A DNA stretch of 64,000 nt from Thiothrix unzii (GCF_017901175.1 NZ_CP072793.1:2294001-2358000); one strand, 5' to 3'; numbered from the stretch's first letter, positions 18,744 through 27,998 are shown. Program-made: numbers and translations. The notes: generated by a model from the sequence alone, not told the origin.

Positions 18744-19124
18744 ATGCGAACACTTTTTTCTTTGATCGAATCACCGATGCACCCTAACTTCAGTGCGTTG
18801 TATCAGCAACTTGGCATAACAGAGGAACGTTTCACCGCTGCCCGCAAGTTGCACAAAGCCTTGCAAACGCAGCAACCGGATTTTCTGGTCGGGGAATTTA
18901 TCTACGGCTTTGGCAACAATTACGCTGGGGCGAATGTGTGCAATCTGGACGTGACGCTGCGGGCATTACAACGTTTTTCACCGCGCACCAAAGTGCTGGT
19001 ATTTGTGCATCCAAGCGAAGTGCAGTATGTGGATAAATTACTGGAATTATTCCCAATTCATCAGGTATTGCGCTATCCGGTGGCGGAATCCGCACTGCAA
19101 TCGGCTTTACAACGCCCGCTGTAA
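18744..19124 (+). CDS. Conserved-looking hypothetical protein
   Basis: 126 residues from the ATG at 18744; a longer frame to 18648 runs into the ispG start region. Soluble, mixed alpha/beta, with no signal peptide. Phrases such as QPDFLVGEFIYGFGNNYAG, CNLDVTLRALQRFSP and KVLVFVHPSEVQYVDKLL look like a folded domain, possibly Rossmann-like (VLVFVHPSE strand). I do not recognise a family. It is divergent from ispG, and its end overlaps the end of the convergent lipoprotein gene by 18 bases. Confidence 0.65.
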   Translation: MRTLFSLIESPMHPNFSALYQQLGITEERFTAARKLHKALQTQQPDFLVGEFIYGFGNNYAGANVCNLDVTLRALQRFSPRTKVLVFVHPSEVQYVDKLLELFPIHQVLRYPVAESALQSALQRPL

Positions 19125-19706
19125 ATCCACCAGCAACGCTGCCATGACTTCGCTCAATGCCTGATTCATTGCCGCCACGATACTGCCAGTGCGTAACGCG
19201 ACATGCGTTTGGCGGGCTTCGTAATGTTGCTGTTTCAGTAAATTTGGAGTTTTTCCGGTTAATAGCGTTGCGGTAATGCCGACCACAATCGTCGCTTCAT
19301 CTTTGCCATCGGCTGAATATTCGGCCTGAAAATCGGTGACACGCAGCAACAATTTCAGTGATGTATCACGTCCCAAACGTTGTTCCGAGACCGCTTGAAA
19401 GCCTTCGCTACGTGCCAGCCCTTCCAAAATCAGCGCGTGTAAATAGCTGGGTAACTCATCAGGCCAGCGGCTGTGCGCAATGAAATCTTGTTGTGACGGC
19501 GGTTTAATCAGGCTAATCCGTGCGGAATCCAGTGCGGGTGTTGCGGTAAGCGGCGGCACATACAGCGTCAGCGGTAAACGCCGCGCGGCAATATCAACCA
19601 CAGGCGCGAGTCGGTATACTTGTTCGTTGGGTAAATCGCTTTTCAACGGTGCGCTACACCCTGCCAATAAACCCACCAAACTTAACCATAACCACAAGTA
19701 TTTCAT
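19107..19706 (-). CDS. ABC-type transport auxiliary lipoprotein (PqiC/MlaA-partner type)
   Basis: 199 residues with a lipoprotein signal (LVGLLAGC, lipobox LAGC at about residue 17). The body matches the ABC-transport auxiliary lipoprotein fold: YRLAPVVDIAARRLPLTLYV, ISLIKPPSQQDFIAHSRWPDELP and a C-terminal pattern of alternating strands. It is the last gene of the MCE operon, overlapping the MCE gene by four bases. It probably sits in the outer membrane or periplasm and helps the MCE protein pass phospholipid across the envelope. Confidence 0.82.
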   Translation of the reverse strand: MKYLWLWLSLVGLLAGCSAPLKSDLPNEQVYRLAPVVDIAARRLPLTLYVPPLTATPALDSARISLIKPPSQQDFIAHSRWPDELPSYLHALILEGLARSEGFQAVSEQRLGRDTSLKLLLRVTDFQAEYSADGKDEATIVVGITATLLTGKTPNLLKQQHYEARQTHVALRTGSIVAAMNQALSEVMAALLVDLQRAL

Positions 19707-20602
19707 GGTGGTAACTCCGTTCCCTGCGGTGCAGGTTGGTAAATAATTTGTGATGGATTTTGTTTCAAACTATCGCCCAACTCACGCAAACTCGCCGCCA
19801 TTGTGCGCGATTCCGCCAGCAAACTTTGAATGCTGCCCTCGTTATCCACCACCACCTGATCAAGGTTTTGCGCCAGCGTGTCGATGCTTTTTGCGGTTTG
19901 TTGCAACGCGGATAACGTCGTCTGGACTTGTTGCACGGTGGCATTCAAGCCTTTTTCATTGCGCCCTAAAACACCATCTAAATGCTGAGTCAACGTGCCA
20001 ATCGCCCGACTGGTGCTTTGTAAACTGCCCACCAAATCGGGCAAACCATCGCTGGTTTCACGCAAATTCGCCAGTAAACCGCTGAGATTTTCACGATTTT
20101 CAGCATTCAAGGCTTGATTGGCTGCATCTAATAAACTGTCCAATTTCGTGCTCAACAGTGGCAGACGTTGCATTAACGCATCCATATCTGACAACTGGCT
20201 GGGTATCACGGTTAAAGCATCGGTGGATGGTGAGAGTGGCTGACTTTTACGCTGGCTATCTTGGGTCAAATTCACGAACGGCACGCCAGTCAAACCCTGC
20301 TGGCGTAAACTGGCGACCGTTGCCGTATCCACAGGCGTATTGCTATCCACCTTGATTTGCACTTCAACATAATGCCCGCCCGCGCTCGGTAGCGCGATAG
20401 CCGCTACTTCACCGACTTTCAACCCCATATAACGCACTTCACTGCCGCGCATTAAACCATCGACAGAATGCCCAAAGTGAATCGCGTAACGTTGCGTATT
20501 CAACACCGGCTTATCGTAGAACAACCCCGCAAAGAAAAATCCCCCCACTAAGGTAAGCAATACAAACAATCCGACAATTAAATAATGTGTATCACGCTCC
20601 AT
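19703..20602 (-). CDS. MlaD-family MCE-domain protein
   Basis: 299 residues. One N-terminal membrane helix (YLIVGLFVLLTLVGGFFFAG) is followed by the MCE domain (about 38-120: YAIHFGHSVDGLMRGSEV, YMGLKVGEVAAIAL, LRQQGLTGVPFVNLTQ). A long helical tail rich in Leu/Gln heptads (about 130-290) is longer than in MlaD and probably forms a coiled-coil barrel or needle. The MCE ring binds phospholipids in the periplasm. It is coupled to the ATPase upstream and the lipoprotein downstream by short overlaps. Confidence 0.9.
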   Translation of the reverse strand: MERDTHYLIVGLFVLLTLVGGFFFAGLFYDKPVLNTQRYAIHFGHSVDGLMRGSEVRYMGLKVGEVAAIALPSAGGHYVEVQIKVDSNTPVDTATVASLRQQGLTGVPFVNLTQDSQRKSQPLSPSTDALTVIPSQLSDMDALMQRLPLLSTKLDSLLDAANQALNAENRENLSGLLANLRETSDGLPDLVGSLQSTSRAIGTLTQHLDGVLGRNEKGLNATVQQVQTTLSALQQTAKSIDTLAQNLDQVVVDNEGSIQSLLAESRTMAASLRELGDSLKQNPSQIIYQPAPQGTELPP

Positions 20603-21359
20603 GCCGATTTCCTGTCAAGGCTTGCGCACGCCCCCCGCTAAAATATTGCTGAATTTGTGGGTGCGGATGCGCCAGTAACGTTTCCAGCGAACCCGCCACA
20701 ATGTGTTTATCAACCAGCATCGCAATGCGGTCACACAAAGAGAATAGACTATTCATGTCATGCGTCACCATGACAACCGTCAAGCCCAGATGCCGATGCA
20801 AGCTGGCAATCAAGTTATCAAACGCTTCCGCCGACACTGGATCAAGCCCCGAAGTCGGCTCATCCAAAAACAATACTACCGGATCCAGTGCCAACGCACG
20901 TGCTAACGCCACCCGTTTCACCATGCCGCCGGACAATTCCGCTGGAAATTTTTGCGCCACGCTACGATCCAAGCCCACCATGTGCAAGCGCACGTACATC
21001 AATTCACGGCATTCACGCTCACTCAAACCGGAAAATTCGCGTAACGGAAATTGAATATTATCCGCCACACTCAACGAGGAAAATAATGCGCCGCGCTGAA
21101 ACATCACCCCCCAATACTGCTTTAATCGCGCAAACTCCTCGGCTGACAAGCGCGTAATTTCTTGCTCACCGAAATAAATCTCGCCACTGTTAGCGCGATG
21201 TAAGCCTAAAATCGTGCGTAACAACACTGATTTACCCGAACCAGAGCCACCCACCAGGCCAAGAATTTCCCCGCGATAAATCTCCAGATTCAAATCGTCA
21301 TGTACCCGTTGCGTGCCAAACTGATTGACGAGATGTTTAATATTGATCAGCGTTTCCAT
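20592..21359 (-). CDS. MlaF-type ABC transporter ATP-binding protein
   Basis: 255 residues with a complete ABC ATPase: Walker A GGSGSGKS, signature LSGGMVKRVALARALALDP, Walker B VVLFLDEPTSGLDP and the switch histidine in VMVTHD. It powers the MCE lipid transporter of this operon and starts two bases after the permease stop codon. Confidence 0.93.
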   Translation of the reverse strand: METLINIKHLVNQFGTQRVHDDLNLEIYRGEILGLVGGSGSGKSVLLRTILGLHRANSGEIYFGEQEITRLSAEEFARLKQYWGVMFQRGALFSSLSVADNIQFPLREFSGLSERECRELMYVRLHMVGLDRSVAQKFPAELSGGMVKRVALARALALDPVVLFLDEPTSGLDPVSAEAFDNLIASLHRHLGLTVVMVTHDMNSLFSLCDRIAMLVDKHIVAGSLETLLAHPHPQIQQYFSGGRAQALTGNRHGA

Positions 21360-21361
21360 GC

Positions 21362-22471
21362 CTAAAACCCCAACCGATAGAACAACATGGAAAACAGCGC
21401 ATCCAACACCAGCACCAAAAAGATTGCATCCACCACCGCTTTGGTAGTGTGTTTACCCAAACTTTCCGAAGAACCGGTGACGCGCATTCCCTGCCAACAC
21501 GCAATCAGGGCGATACCCACCGCAAAAAAGGGTGCTTTGATTAATCCAGCGGCAAAGGTTTTAAACTCAATATTCGCCGCCACCCGCGCAAAAAACTGGG
21601 TAAAGGAAATATCCAAAATCGTCGACGCAATCAACGCTGCCGCCACCAACGCCATAATATCGGCAATAATGGTTAACAACGGCAATGCAATCACCAATGC
21701 CACCAAACGCGGCACAACTAAAATCAGGATCGGGTCTTTGCCTAATACCTCAAGCGCATCAATTTCCTGATTGGTTTTCATCAAACCAATTTCCGCCGCA
21801 AACGCACTGCCCGAACGCCCCGCCACCATAATCGCCGTCAACAACACGCCTAATTCACGCAACACCGAAATCGCCACCATATCCACGGTATAAATTTCTG
21901 CCCCTAATTCGCGCAACTGCCCCCCGCCTTGGTAAGTAATCACAATACTAATCAGGCACGCAATCAGCCCCACAATCGGAGTTGCGGTAATACCTGTGGC
22001 AAAAACGTGATGCAATACCGAGCGCAACCGGAATTCACGCGGTGCAAACAAACTCTGGAACAGCGCGATGACACTGTGACCTAAAAAGGCAATGGCAGAA
22101 TGGAGGGTGTTGCCCAAACCGAAGACTCGCTTGCCTAAACCTTGAATCATCGAAACAACCCCGCCCGATTTTCCCGCTTCAGAGGATGCAGAAGAAGTGG
22201 CAGTGAAATAAGCGAGATATTCGGCGGGGAACTGTTCAAACTGGACGTTGATTCCCTGCTGTTGCCAGCGTTGTGCTTGCTGATAAACCAACCATGCACC
22301 ACTGACATCCACGCTTTCTACGTGACTGGCATCCAGCACCAATACGTTATTTGTCGCGGGTTTGATGGCATTTAAAGCGTTGTGAATAGCGACAGACTCA
22401 GCCAATACCCAACACCCCTGCAAACTGAGGTGCAGCGTTTCGTCGTGTTGTGTCTGGTCAAGTTCAATCAT
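21362..22471 (-). CDS. MlaE-family ABC permease with N-terminal STAS domain
   Basis: 369 residues from the ATG at 22471; an upstream TTG frame is rejected. Residues 1-95 form a STAS-like domain (LQGCWVLAESVAIHNAL, NVLVLDASHVESVDVSGAW), the role played by separate MlaB in E. coli. Residues 110-369 are the MlaE permease (GLIACLISIVITYQGGGQLR, VLLTAIMVAGRSGSAFAAEI, TNQEIDALEVLGKDP). The operon order STAS-permease, ATPase, MCE, lipoprotein describes a complete phospholipid transporter with the MlaB function fused on. Confidence 0.93.
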   Translation of the reverse strand: MIELDQTQHDETLHLSLQGCWVLAESVAIHNALNAIKPATNNVLVLDASHVESVDVSGAWLVYQQAQRWQQQGINVQFEQFPAEYLAYFTATSSASSEAGKSGGVVSMIQGLGKRVFGLGNTLHSAIAFLGHSVIALFQSLFAPREFRLRSVLHHVFATGITATPIVGLIACLISIVITYQGGGQLRELGAEIYTVDMVAISVLRELGVLLTAIMVAGRSGSAFAAEIGLMKTNQEIDALEVLGKDPILILVVPRLVALVIALPLLTIIADIMALVAAALIASTILDISFTQFFARVAANIEFKTFAAGLIKAPFFAVGIALIACWQGMRVTGSSESLGKHTTKAVVDAIFLVLVLDALFSMLFYRLGF

Positions 22472-22536
22472 TACTACACTTAAACACAAAAAGCAGGATA
22501 ATACTCAATAGACAACAATAACAGTGAGAGCATGGC

Positions 22537-23736
22537 ATGGGAATCATTGACCGAAAATTGCAACAATGGGTGCAAGCCGGACTGATGACTATTGAACAAC
22601 AAACCACTCTGTTGGAATTTGAAGCCAAACAACCGCAACGCGCAAGCTGGTGGCTGTACAGCTTTATGATTCTCGGCGCAGTCATTATTGGCTTAGGGAT
22701 TATCTCTTTGATTGCGGCGAATTGGTCGGAAATCCCGGATAGCGTCAAATTGGGAAGCGACTTTGCGTTGTTAACCCTGCTTGCCGGGGGGATTTATAGC
22801 CAATACCCGCAGCGGCTACACGGTGTCGGGTTTGAAGTATTAACCATCAGCTTCTTATTGTTATGTTTGGCAAGCATTGGGCTAATTGCGCAAATCTTCC
22901 ACACTGGCGGCGCGTGGTATCACGCTTTGCTGTTCTGGGCGAGTATTACCCTACCCTTGAGCCTGTTTGCACGTCACGTGTTTACCCGCTTCTTTTGGAT
23001 CACGCTGTTTCTGCACGGAGCGTTGTGGAGCATGGTGAAACTGCATTTCAATAGCGTAGATTTTTACAGCGATGTGGAAATCCTACCGACTTTCTTTCTG
23101 CTCGCGCCGTTATTCGTCGGGGTGTTGTACGGTTTGAGTAATCGCGTGCATAAGTTGCTTGATTTTGCGGGCAGCTTATTTTTCTGGTTTCAAATCAGTG
23201 CAGTAGCTTCGCTCGTTTTCATTGATGGTAGCCGTTCAATGGGTGAAACCAGCGGTTTAGGCAATGCATGGCACATGACGTTAACTTACATCATTACGGG
23301 ATTATTGGTGGTAGGCGTTGCGACGCACCCCACTTATCGTTGGCTAAATAAAATCTTACTGCTTAGCGCGTTGGGCTTGTTACTGCTGTATTACCAACCG
23401 GGCGGACTGTTTAGCGGCGAACATTACACCACGTTGGGTGCGGATGCGGGGGGTAGCTGGTGGCTGGGTGATGATATTCGTGCGGCATTGTTGACCTTAA
23501 CCATTTTGTTTTTATACGCGATTCATGCGGGCAATATTGGGCATCAGCGCACTTTTAACTTGATGACATTTTTGATTGGACTGCGCTTTGTGGTGTTGTA
23601 CTTTCAAGCGGTCGGCGGGTTAGCGGCAACCGGAGTCGGTTTAATCCTTTCCGGGTTACTGATTATTGGAGTGGCATGGGCTTGGCATTCGTGGCGCGAA
23701 CGTTTACGCAACTGGAGCAAGGGGGCGCAAGCATGA
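22537..23736 (+). CDS. DUF2157 multi-pass membrane protein
   Basis: 399 residues. The N-terminal soluble helix pair (RKLQQWVQAGLMTIEQQTT) and the first membrane helix ending in GIISLIAANWSEIP are typical of DUF2157. About ten further hydrophobic segments follow. Function is unknown. It overlaps the next gene by four bases (ATGA); the pair of DUF2157 and GDYXXLXY proteins is a recurrent bacterial arrangement. Confidence 0.85.
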   Translation: MGIIDRKLQQWVQAGLMTIEQQTTLLEFEAKQPQRASWWLYSFMILGAVIIGLGIISLIAANWSEIPDSVKLGSDFALLTLLAGGIYSQYPQRLHGVGFEVLTISFLLLCLASIGLIAQIFHTGGAWYHALLFWASITLPLSLFARHVFTRFFWITLFLHGALWSMVKLHFNSVDFYSDVEILPTFFLLAPLFVGVLYGLSNRVHKLLDFAGSLFFWFQISAVASLVFIDGSRSMGETSGLGNAWHMTLTYIITGLLVVGVATHPTYRWLNKILLLSALGLLLLYYQPGGLFSGEHYTTLGADAGGSWWLGDDIRAALLTLTILFLYAIHAGNIGHQRTFNLMTFLIGLRFVVLYFQAVGGLAATGVGLILSGLLIIGVAWAWHSWRERLRNWSKGAQA

Positions 23737-24230
23737 ACCAGCGTGTCTTACTGGCTATCGCTTTAGCTATTCCGATCCTAGCACTAATTGCTGTGGCGGG
23801 CATGAAAGCGCAACAACGTGCCAGCGGCGTAGAGGTCGTATTACCAATTGAGGGCTTTGATCCGCGTGATTTGTTATCCGGGCATTATCTGACGTACCGC
23901 GTGGATTACGGCATACCAACGAGTTGCGGTGAAATGTACGAAACGCAGGCTGACTTATGCTTAGAGCCAACCCGCGCTGTTTACCCCCACAATCAACGCC
24001 CGGACGATTGCCGGTTGTTTTTACGCGGGTATTGCGACACCAATACAGGATTTTCGGTGGAAAACCTGAACCGTTTTTATATTCCCGAAGAACATGCTGC
24101 GGTGCTGGATAGCAAAGTCCGTGATAAACAAGGCTCACTGGTATTAGCCGTCGATGCGCAAGGCAATGCCGTCATTAAAGATTTGCTGATTAATGGCAAA
24201 CCTTGGCGGGACGCGCTCACCAGCGAATAG
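23733..24230 (+). CDS. GDYXXLXY-domain membrane-anchored protein
   Basis: 165 residues from the ATG at 23733, with one N-terminal membrane helix (VLLAIALAIPILALIAVAG). The family motif appears as DLLSGHYLTYRVDYG (GHYLTY in place of GDYxxLxY). Four cysteines in the SCGEMYETQADLC and DCRLFLRGYC stretch suggest disulfides in a periplasmic domain. Function is unknown; translationally coupled to the DUF2157 protein. Confidence 0.82.
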   Translation: MNQRVLLAIALAIPILALIAVAGMKAQQRASGVEVVLPIEGFDPRDLLSGHYLTYRVDYGIPTSCGEMYETQADLCLEPTRAVYPHNQRPDDCRLFLRGYCDTNTGFSVENLNRFYIPEEHAAVLDSKVRDKQGSLVLAVDAQGNAVIKDLLINGKPWRDALTSE

Positions 24231-24539
24231 TTACGCAAACGGCTCCCAGTTTTCGCCCATTTCCGGCACTTCCAAAACCACATCGGATTGCGGATAGCCG
24301 ACGCACAATAAACATTTGCCATCCGCTGCATCTTCTTCAAACAGTGCCAGCGGATCGCCGTCGGGGTAACTCAATGTGCCGCTCACCAATTGCGACATAC
24401 ACACCCCGCAAACCCCGCCGCCGCAACCCCACGGCACGGGAATATCTTGGCGCAATGCCGCCTGTAACAGGCTTTCACCAGCATCAACAGTGAAATGATA
24501 CGGAGTATTTTTGATTTTAACGTTATAAGCCATCGTCAT
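24231..24539 (-). CDS. 2Fe-2S ferredoxin-type protein
   Basis: 102 residues. The plant-type ferredoxin cluster motif is CGGGVCGVC followed by CLLC about 28 residues later, giving four cysteine ligands, although the first spacing (C-x4-C-x2-C) is the standard one. No transmembrane part. It starts on the last base of the upstream cytochrome c stop codon (TAATG), so translation of the two is coupled. It could carry electrons to or from that cytochrome's partner, but no reductase is adjacent. Confidence 0.87.
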   Translation of the reverse strand: MTMAYNVKIKNTPYHFTVDAGESLLQAALRQDIPVPWGCGGGVCGVCMSQLVSGTLSYPDGDPLALFEEDAADGKCLLCVGYPQSDVVLEVPEMGENWEPFA

Positions 24540-24886
24540 TACTTCGGAAATTTGTAGAAGGAATCGTTCAAATAAACAACGATCTTGTCGAGGTCTTCGT
24601 CAAATAACTGCGTCCCCAAATTCGCATTGCAACGCCGCACTTGCGCACCCAATGCTGACAAATCCTGTACTTTACGCTCCGCACGGGTATACACCGCCGA
24701 ATCATGGCAACTGATGCAATTCGCATCGTGCAAGGCTTTGCCGGATAAATCGCTGACAGGTTGCATGGTGGCCGAGGGTGGCGCGTTGGGCGAGGTGGCA
24801 GCGGGTTGTTTTTCGCCGCACGCAGTTAATGTCAACGTTGCAGCACATAACGCCAGTAAAAACACTTTAGGCACAGAATTCTCCAT
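24539..24886 (-). CDS. Monoheme c-type cytochrome lipoprotein
   Basis: 115 residues with a lipoprotein signal (LCAATLTLTAC, lipobox LTAC near residue 23), a Pro/Ala linker, and one heme motif CISCH at about residues 57-61. The rest (LSALGAQVRRCNANL, LDKIVVYLNDSFYKF) resembles small class I cytochromes of the c5/c-type family. It would be membrane-anchored in the periplasm. Upstream of, and coupled to, the ferredoxin; divergent from waaA. Confidence 0.85.
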   Translation of the reverse strand: MENSVPKVFLLALCAATLTLTACGEKQPAATSPNAPPSATMQPVSDLSGKALHDANCISCHDSAVYTRAERKVQDLSALGAQVRRCNANLGTQLFDEDLDKIVVYLNDSFYKFPK

Positions 24887-24949
24887 TCCATTTCAGATAA
24901 ACGCCCTGTAGTATGCCGCAAATCTTGACTGAAACGAAATCCTGCACCC

Positions 24950-26242
24950 GTGACACGTTTTTTCTACAGCCTTGCCTTTTACCTATTGCTGCCCGTGTTG
25001 GTGCTGCGGCTTTGGTGGCGTGGGCGTAGCAATCCAGCGTATCGGCAACGACTGGCAGAGCGTTTTGGCTTTGTGCGCAATCCTTCGCAGCAACCGTGTG
25101 TGTGGATACACAGTGTTTCGGTCGGGGAAACCCTTGCGGCCCGCCCATTAGTCGAACACCTGTTACACACATACCCCGCGCACCGCATTTGGATTACCAC
25201 CACCACCCCGACCGGCTCGGATACGGTCAAACGTTTATACGGCGCACGAGTACAACACAGTTACTTCCCTTACGATTTGCCGGATGCGATGGCGCGTTTT
25301 TTACAACGTGTCCAACCGCAATTGTTACTGGTGATGGAAACCGAAATTTGGCCGAACTTGTACGCTGCCTGCCAGCAACGCGGCGTACCGTTGTTGTTAC
25401 TGAATGCGCGGTTGTCGGAACGCTCTTTTCGACGTTACCGCAAACTAGGGGCATTAACCCGCGACACGCTGCGCTGTGTTCACTGGATTGGCGCACGTAG
25501 CACGCAAGATGCGCACTATTTCCAACAACTCGGCGCAACACCCGCGCAAATCGGAACCTGCGGCAACCTCAAATTCGCCCTGCAAATCCCAGTCGGATTG
25601 CGCGAAACGGCACATGAGCTGAAACAACAATGGGGCGAACGCCCGGTATTAGTCGCCGCCAGCACTCATGCGGGGGAAGATGAAATCGTGTTACGGGTCT
25701 TCACCTGCCTGCAACAAACCATCCCGAACGCCTTATTAATCCTCGTGCCGCGCCACCCGGAACGTTTCGACAATGTTTATCAACAGTGCAGCAATGCGGG
25801 GTTAACCACCATCCGGCGCAGTACCGCACAAACGATTACCCCCAATACCGCCGTACTCCTCGGTGATAGCATGGGTGAAATGTTATTGTGGTTTGCGATG
25901 GCGGACATCGCTTTTATCGGTGGCAGTCTTGTTGCGCACGGCGGGCATAACCCGTTGGAAGCGGCAGCATTTGGCGTACCAGTCGTCAGCGGTACGCACA
26001 CCCACAACTTTCCCGACATCTTTCCCGCATTGTACGCAGCAGGTGGTGCAGTCGAAACCAGCGATGAAAGCGCATTGTACTCACAGTGTTTGAACTGGTT
26101 GCAAAATCCGCAACAACGGCAGCAAGTTGGCGCAAATGCAGCGCAATTTTTTGCCCAGCAACAAGGTGTATTAGCCTGCATCATGCAGCCTATCAGCGCA
26201 TTGCTATCCCCCAACCCCGCGTCACAAGGGGCAAGCGCATGA
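24950..26242 (+). CDS. waaA: 3-deoxy-D-manno-octulosonic acid (Kdo) transferase
   Basis: 430 residues from a GTG at 24950. N-terminal membrane helix (FFYSLAFYLLLPVLVLRL), then the GT30 core: VWIHSVSVGETLAARPLV with the catalytic Glu, TTTPTGSD, FPYDLP, METEIWPNL, and C-terminal VPRHPERF and GGSLVAHGGHNPLEAAAFG. It adds Kdo to lipid A precursors at the inner face of the inner membrane. It overlaps waaC by four bases and starts the LPS core operon. Confidence 0.96.
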   Translation: MTRFFYSLAFYLLLPVLVLRLWWRGRSNPAYRQRLAERFGFVRNPSQQPCVWIHSVSVGETLAARPLVEHLLHTYPAHRIWITTTTPTGSDTVKRLYGARVQHSYFPYDLPDAMARFLQRVQPQLLLVMETEIWPNLYAACQQRGVPLLLLNARLSERSFRRYRKLGALTRDTLRCVHWIGARSTQDAHYFQQLGATPAQIGTCGNLKFALQIPVGLRETAHELKQQWGERPVLVAASTHAGEDEIVLRVFTCLQQTIPNALLILVPRHPERFDNVYQQCSNAGLTTIRRSTAQTITPNTAVLLGDSMGEMLLWFAMADIAFIGGSLVAHGGHNPLEAAAFGVPVVSGTHTHNFPDIFPALYAAGGAVETSDESALYSQCLNWLQNPQQRQQVGANAAQFFAQQQGVLACIMQPISALLSPNPASQGASA

Positions 26243-27210
26243 AAATCCTCGTCGTCAAAACCTCTTCGTTGGGTGACGTGGTACACATGCTCCCCGCCAT
26301 CAGCGATGCCCATGCACGCATCCCTGATTTAAGCGTGGACTGGGTAGTGGAAGAAGGTTTTGCGGAAGTTCCCGTGTGGCATTCGGGGGTATCGCGTGTC
26401 ATTCCGCTGGCGATCCGTCGTTGGCGCAAGAGCTTGTTTGCCGCCACAACCCGCGCAGAAATTCAGGCATGGCGCGAAACCTTGCAGCAAACAAATTATG
26501 ACCTAATAATGGATACTCAAGGTCTATTAAAAAGTGCCTTGGTAGGGTGTTTTGCTCACGGCACACGCCATGGGTATGACTGGCATAGCATCCGAGAACC
26601 ACTGGCAAGCTTGTGTTACCAGCACCGCCATACGGTTTCGCGAACCCAACACGCGGTTACACGTAATCGCTTGCTGACTGCTGCTGCGTTGGACTATACG
26701 CTGGAAGGTTTGCCGCTGGATTACGGCATTGCCCAGCATACTTTTGCCAAGCCTGACAGCGCGTTACCACAACCTTATATCGTCGCGTTACACGGCACGA
26801 GTCGCCCCGCGAAAGAATGGGCAGAATCCCACTGGCAAATGCTGATTCAGAACATGGCGGAACGCGGCATTCACACCCTATTACCGTGGGGCAATGCGCG
26901 AGAGCAAGCACGAGCCACCCGTTTGGCACAACACCCTTACGCCCATTGCCTGCCGCGTTGCCGATTAAGTGAATTAGCAGCGATCCTGCAAGGAGCTAAA
27001 GGTGTAATCGGCATGGACACGGGCTTAATGCACATTGCTGCCGCACTCGACCAACGCGGCGTGGCGTTGTATCCTGTCACCGCTGCGCAATTGACTGGCA
27101 TTGTTGGCAATAGCACCGCCCCTCACCCGATGATTACGTTGGCGGGCGAAGAGGTGAATGATGCCGCGATTGTTGTGCAACGCTTTGCAGATTTATTGGA
27201 TATTGGATGA
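26239..27210 (+). CDS. waaC: Lipopolysaccharide heptosyltransferase I
   Basis: 323 residues from the ATG at 26239, giving the typical MKILVVKTSSLGDVVHMLPA. A longer upstream frame lies in waaA and is rejected. GT9 blocks: DLIMDTQGLLKSAL, VALHGTSRPAKEWAESHW, GAKGVIGMDTGLMHIAAALD. It adds the first heptose to Kdo. Coupled to waaA and to the next GT2 gene by ATGA overlaps. Confidence 0.94.
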   Translation: MKILVVKTSSLGDVVHMLPAISDAHARIPDLSVDWVVEEGFAEVPVWHSGVSRVIPLAIRRWRKSLFAATTRAEIQAWRETLQQTNYDLIMDTQGLLKSALVGCFAHGTRHGYDWHSIREPLASLCYQHRHTVSRTQHAVTRNRLLTAAALDYTLEGLPLDYGIAQHTFAKPDSALPQPYIVALHGTSRPAKEWAESHWQMLIQNMAERGIHTLLPWGNAREQARATRLAQHPYAHCLPRCRLSELAAILQGAKGVIGMDTGLMHIAAALDQRGVALYPVTAAQLTGIVGNSTAPHPMITLAGEEVNDAAIVVQRFADLLDIG

Positions 27211-27998
27211 CAAACACGCACCCACAACGCCCTACGCTTGCTGTCGCGCTCATTGTCAAAAATGAAGCGGACAACTTGGCTGCGTGCCTTGCCAGCGTTG
27301 CTGATTGGGTCGATGAAATAGTGGTGTTGGATTCCGGGAGTACCGATGCTACTGTCAGTATTGCCGAGTCATTGAATGCACGGGTATTCATCAATGCTGA
27401 CTGGCCGGGTTTCGGGAAACAACGCCAGCTTGCGCAAAGCCATGTGCAAGCGGATTGGGTGCTTTGGCTTGACGCAGATGAGCGGGTAACACCGGAATTG
27501 CGTGACGAAATTTTAGCAGTATTGCAAAATCCACCTGCGGATACGGTATTTGCCATGCCTCGCTTGTCTTGGGCATTTGGACGTTTTATCCGGCATTCGG
27601 GCTGGTATCCTGATTATGTGCTGCGGTTATATCCTACTCAACTGACGCAGTATGATGATTCGTTGGTGCATGAAAAGGTTCTGTTGCCACCTAATAGCAA
27701 AATCCAAACACTGAAAACGGATTTACTGCATTACACTTACCGCGATATGCCGCAATACCTTGCGAAGATGAGCCAATATTCAAATTTGTGGGCAGAACAA
27801 AAAGCACATGAAGGTAAAAGCAGCTCTATCGGTCAAGCAATTACTCACGGCATAGGTTGTTTCTTGCGCATGTATATTATTCGGCGGGGATTATTAGATG
27901 GCGTACAGGGTTTTTTAATTGCAGTGACGAATGCGTATTTTACATTTGCCAAGTATGCGGATTTATGGGTAAAAAGGAATAATAATGCACACCCATAA
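27207..27998 (+). CDS. GT2 glycosyltransferase, WaaE/KdtX-like (LPS core glucosyltransferase)
   Basis: 263 residues. GT-A fold: LAVALIVKNEADNLAACL, EIVVLDSGSTDATVSIA, WVLWLDADERVTPEL with the DxD metal site, then RHSGWYPDYVLRLY and LLHYTYRDMPQYLAKM, which together match the WaaE-type beta-1,4-glucosyltransferase that decorates the first core heptose. The exact sugar is inferred from the family and the neighbouring waaA/waaC. Confidence 0.88.
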   Translation: MTNTHPQRPTLAVALIVKNEADNLAACLASVADWVDEIVVLDSGSTDATVSIAESLNARVFINADWPGFGKQRQLAQSHVQADWVLWLDADERVTPELRDEILAVLQNPPADTVFAMPRLSWAFGRFIRHSGWYPDYVLRLYPTQLTQYDDSLVHEKVLLPPNSKIQTLKTDLLHYTYRDMPQYLAKMSQYSNLWAEQKAHEGKSSSIGQAITHGIGCFLRMYIIRRGLLDGVQGFLIAVTNAYFTFAKYADLWVKRNNNAHP

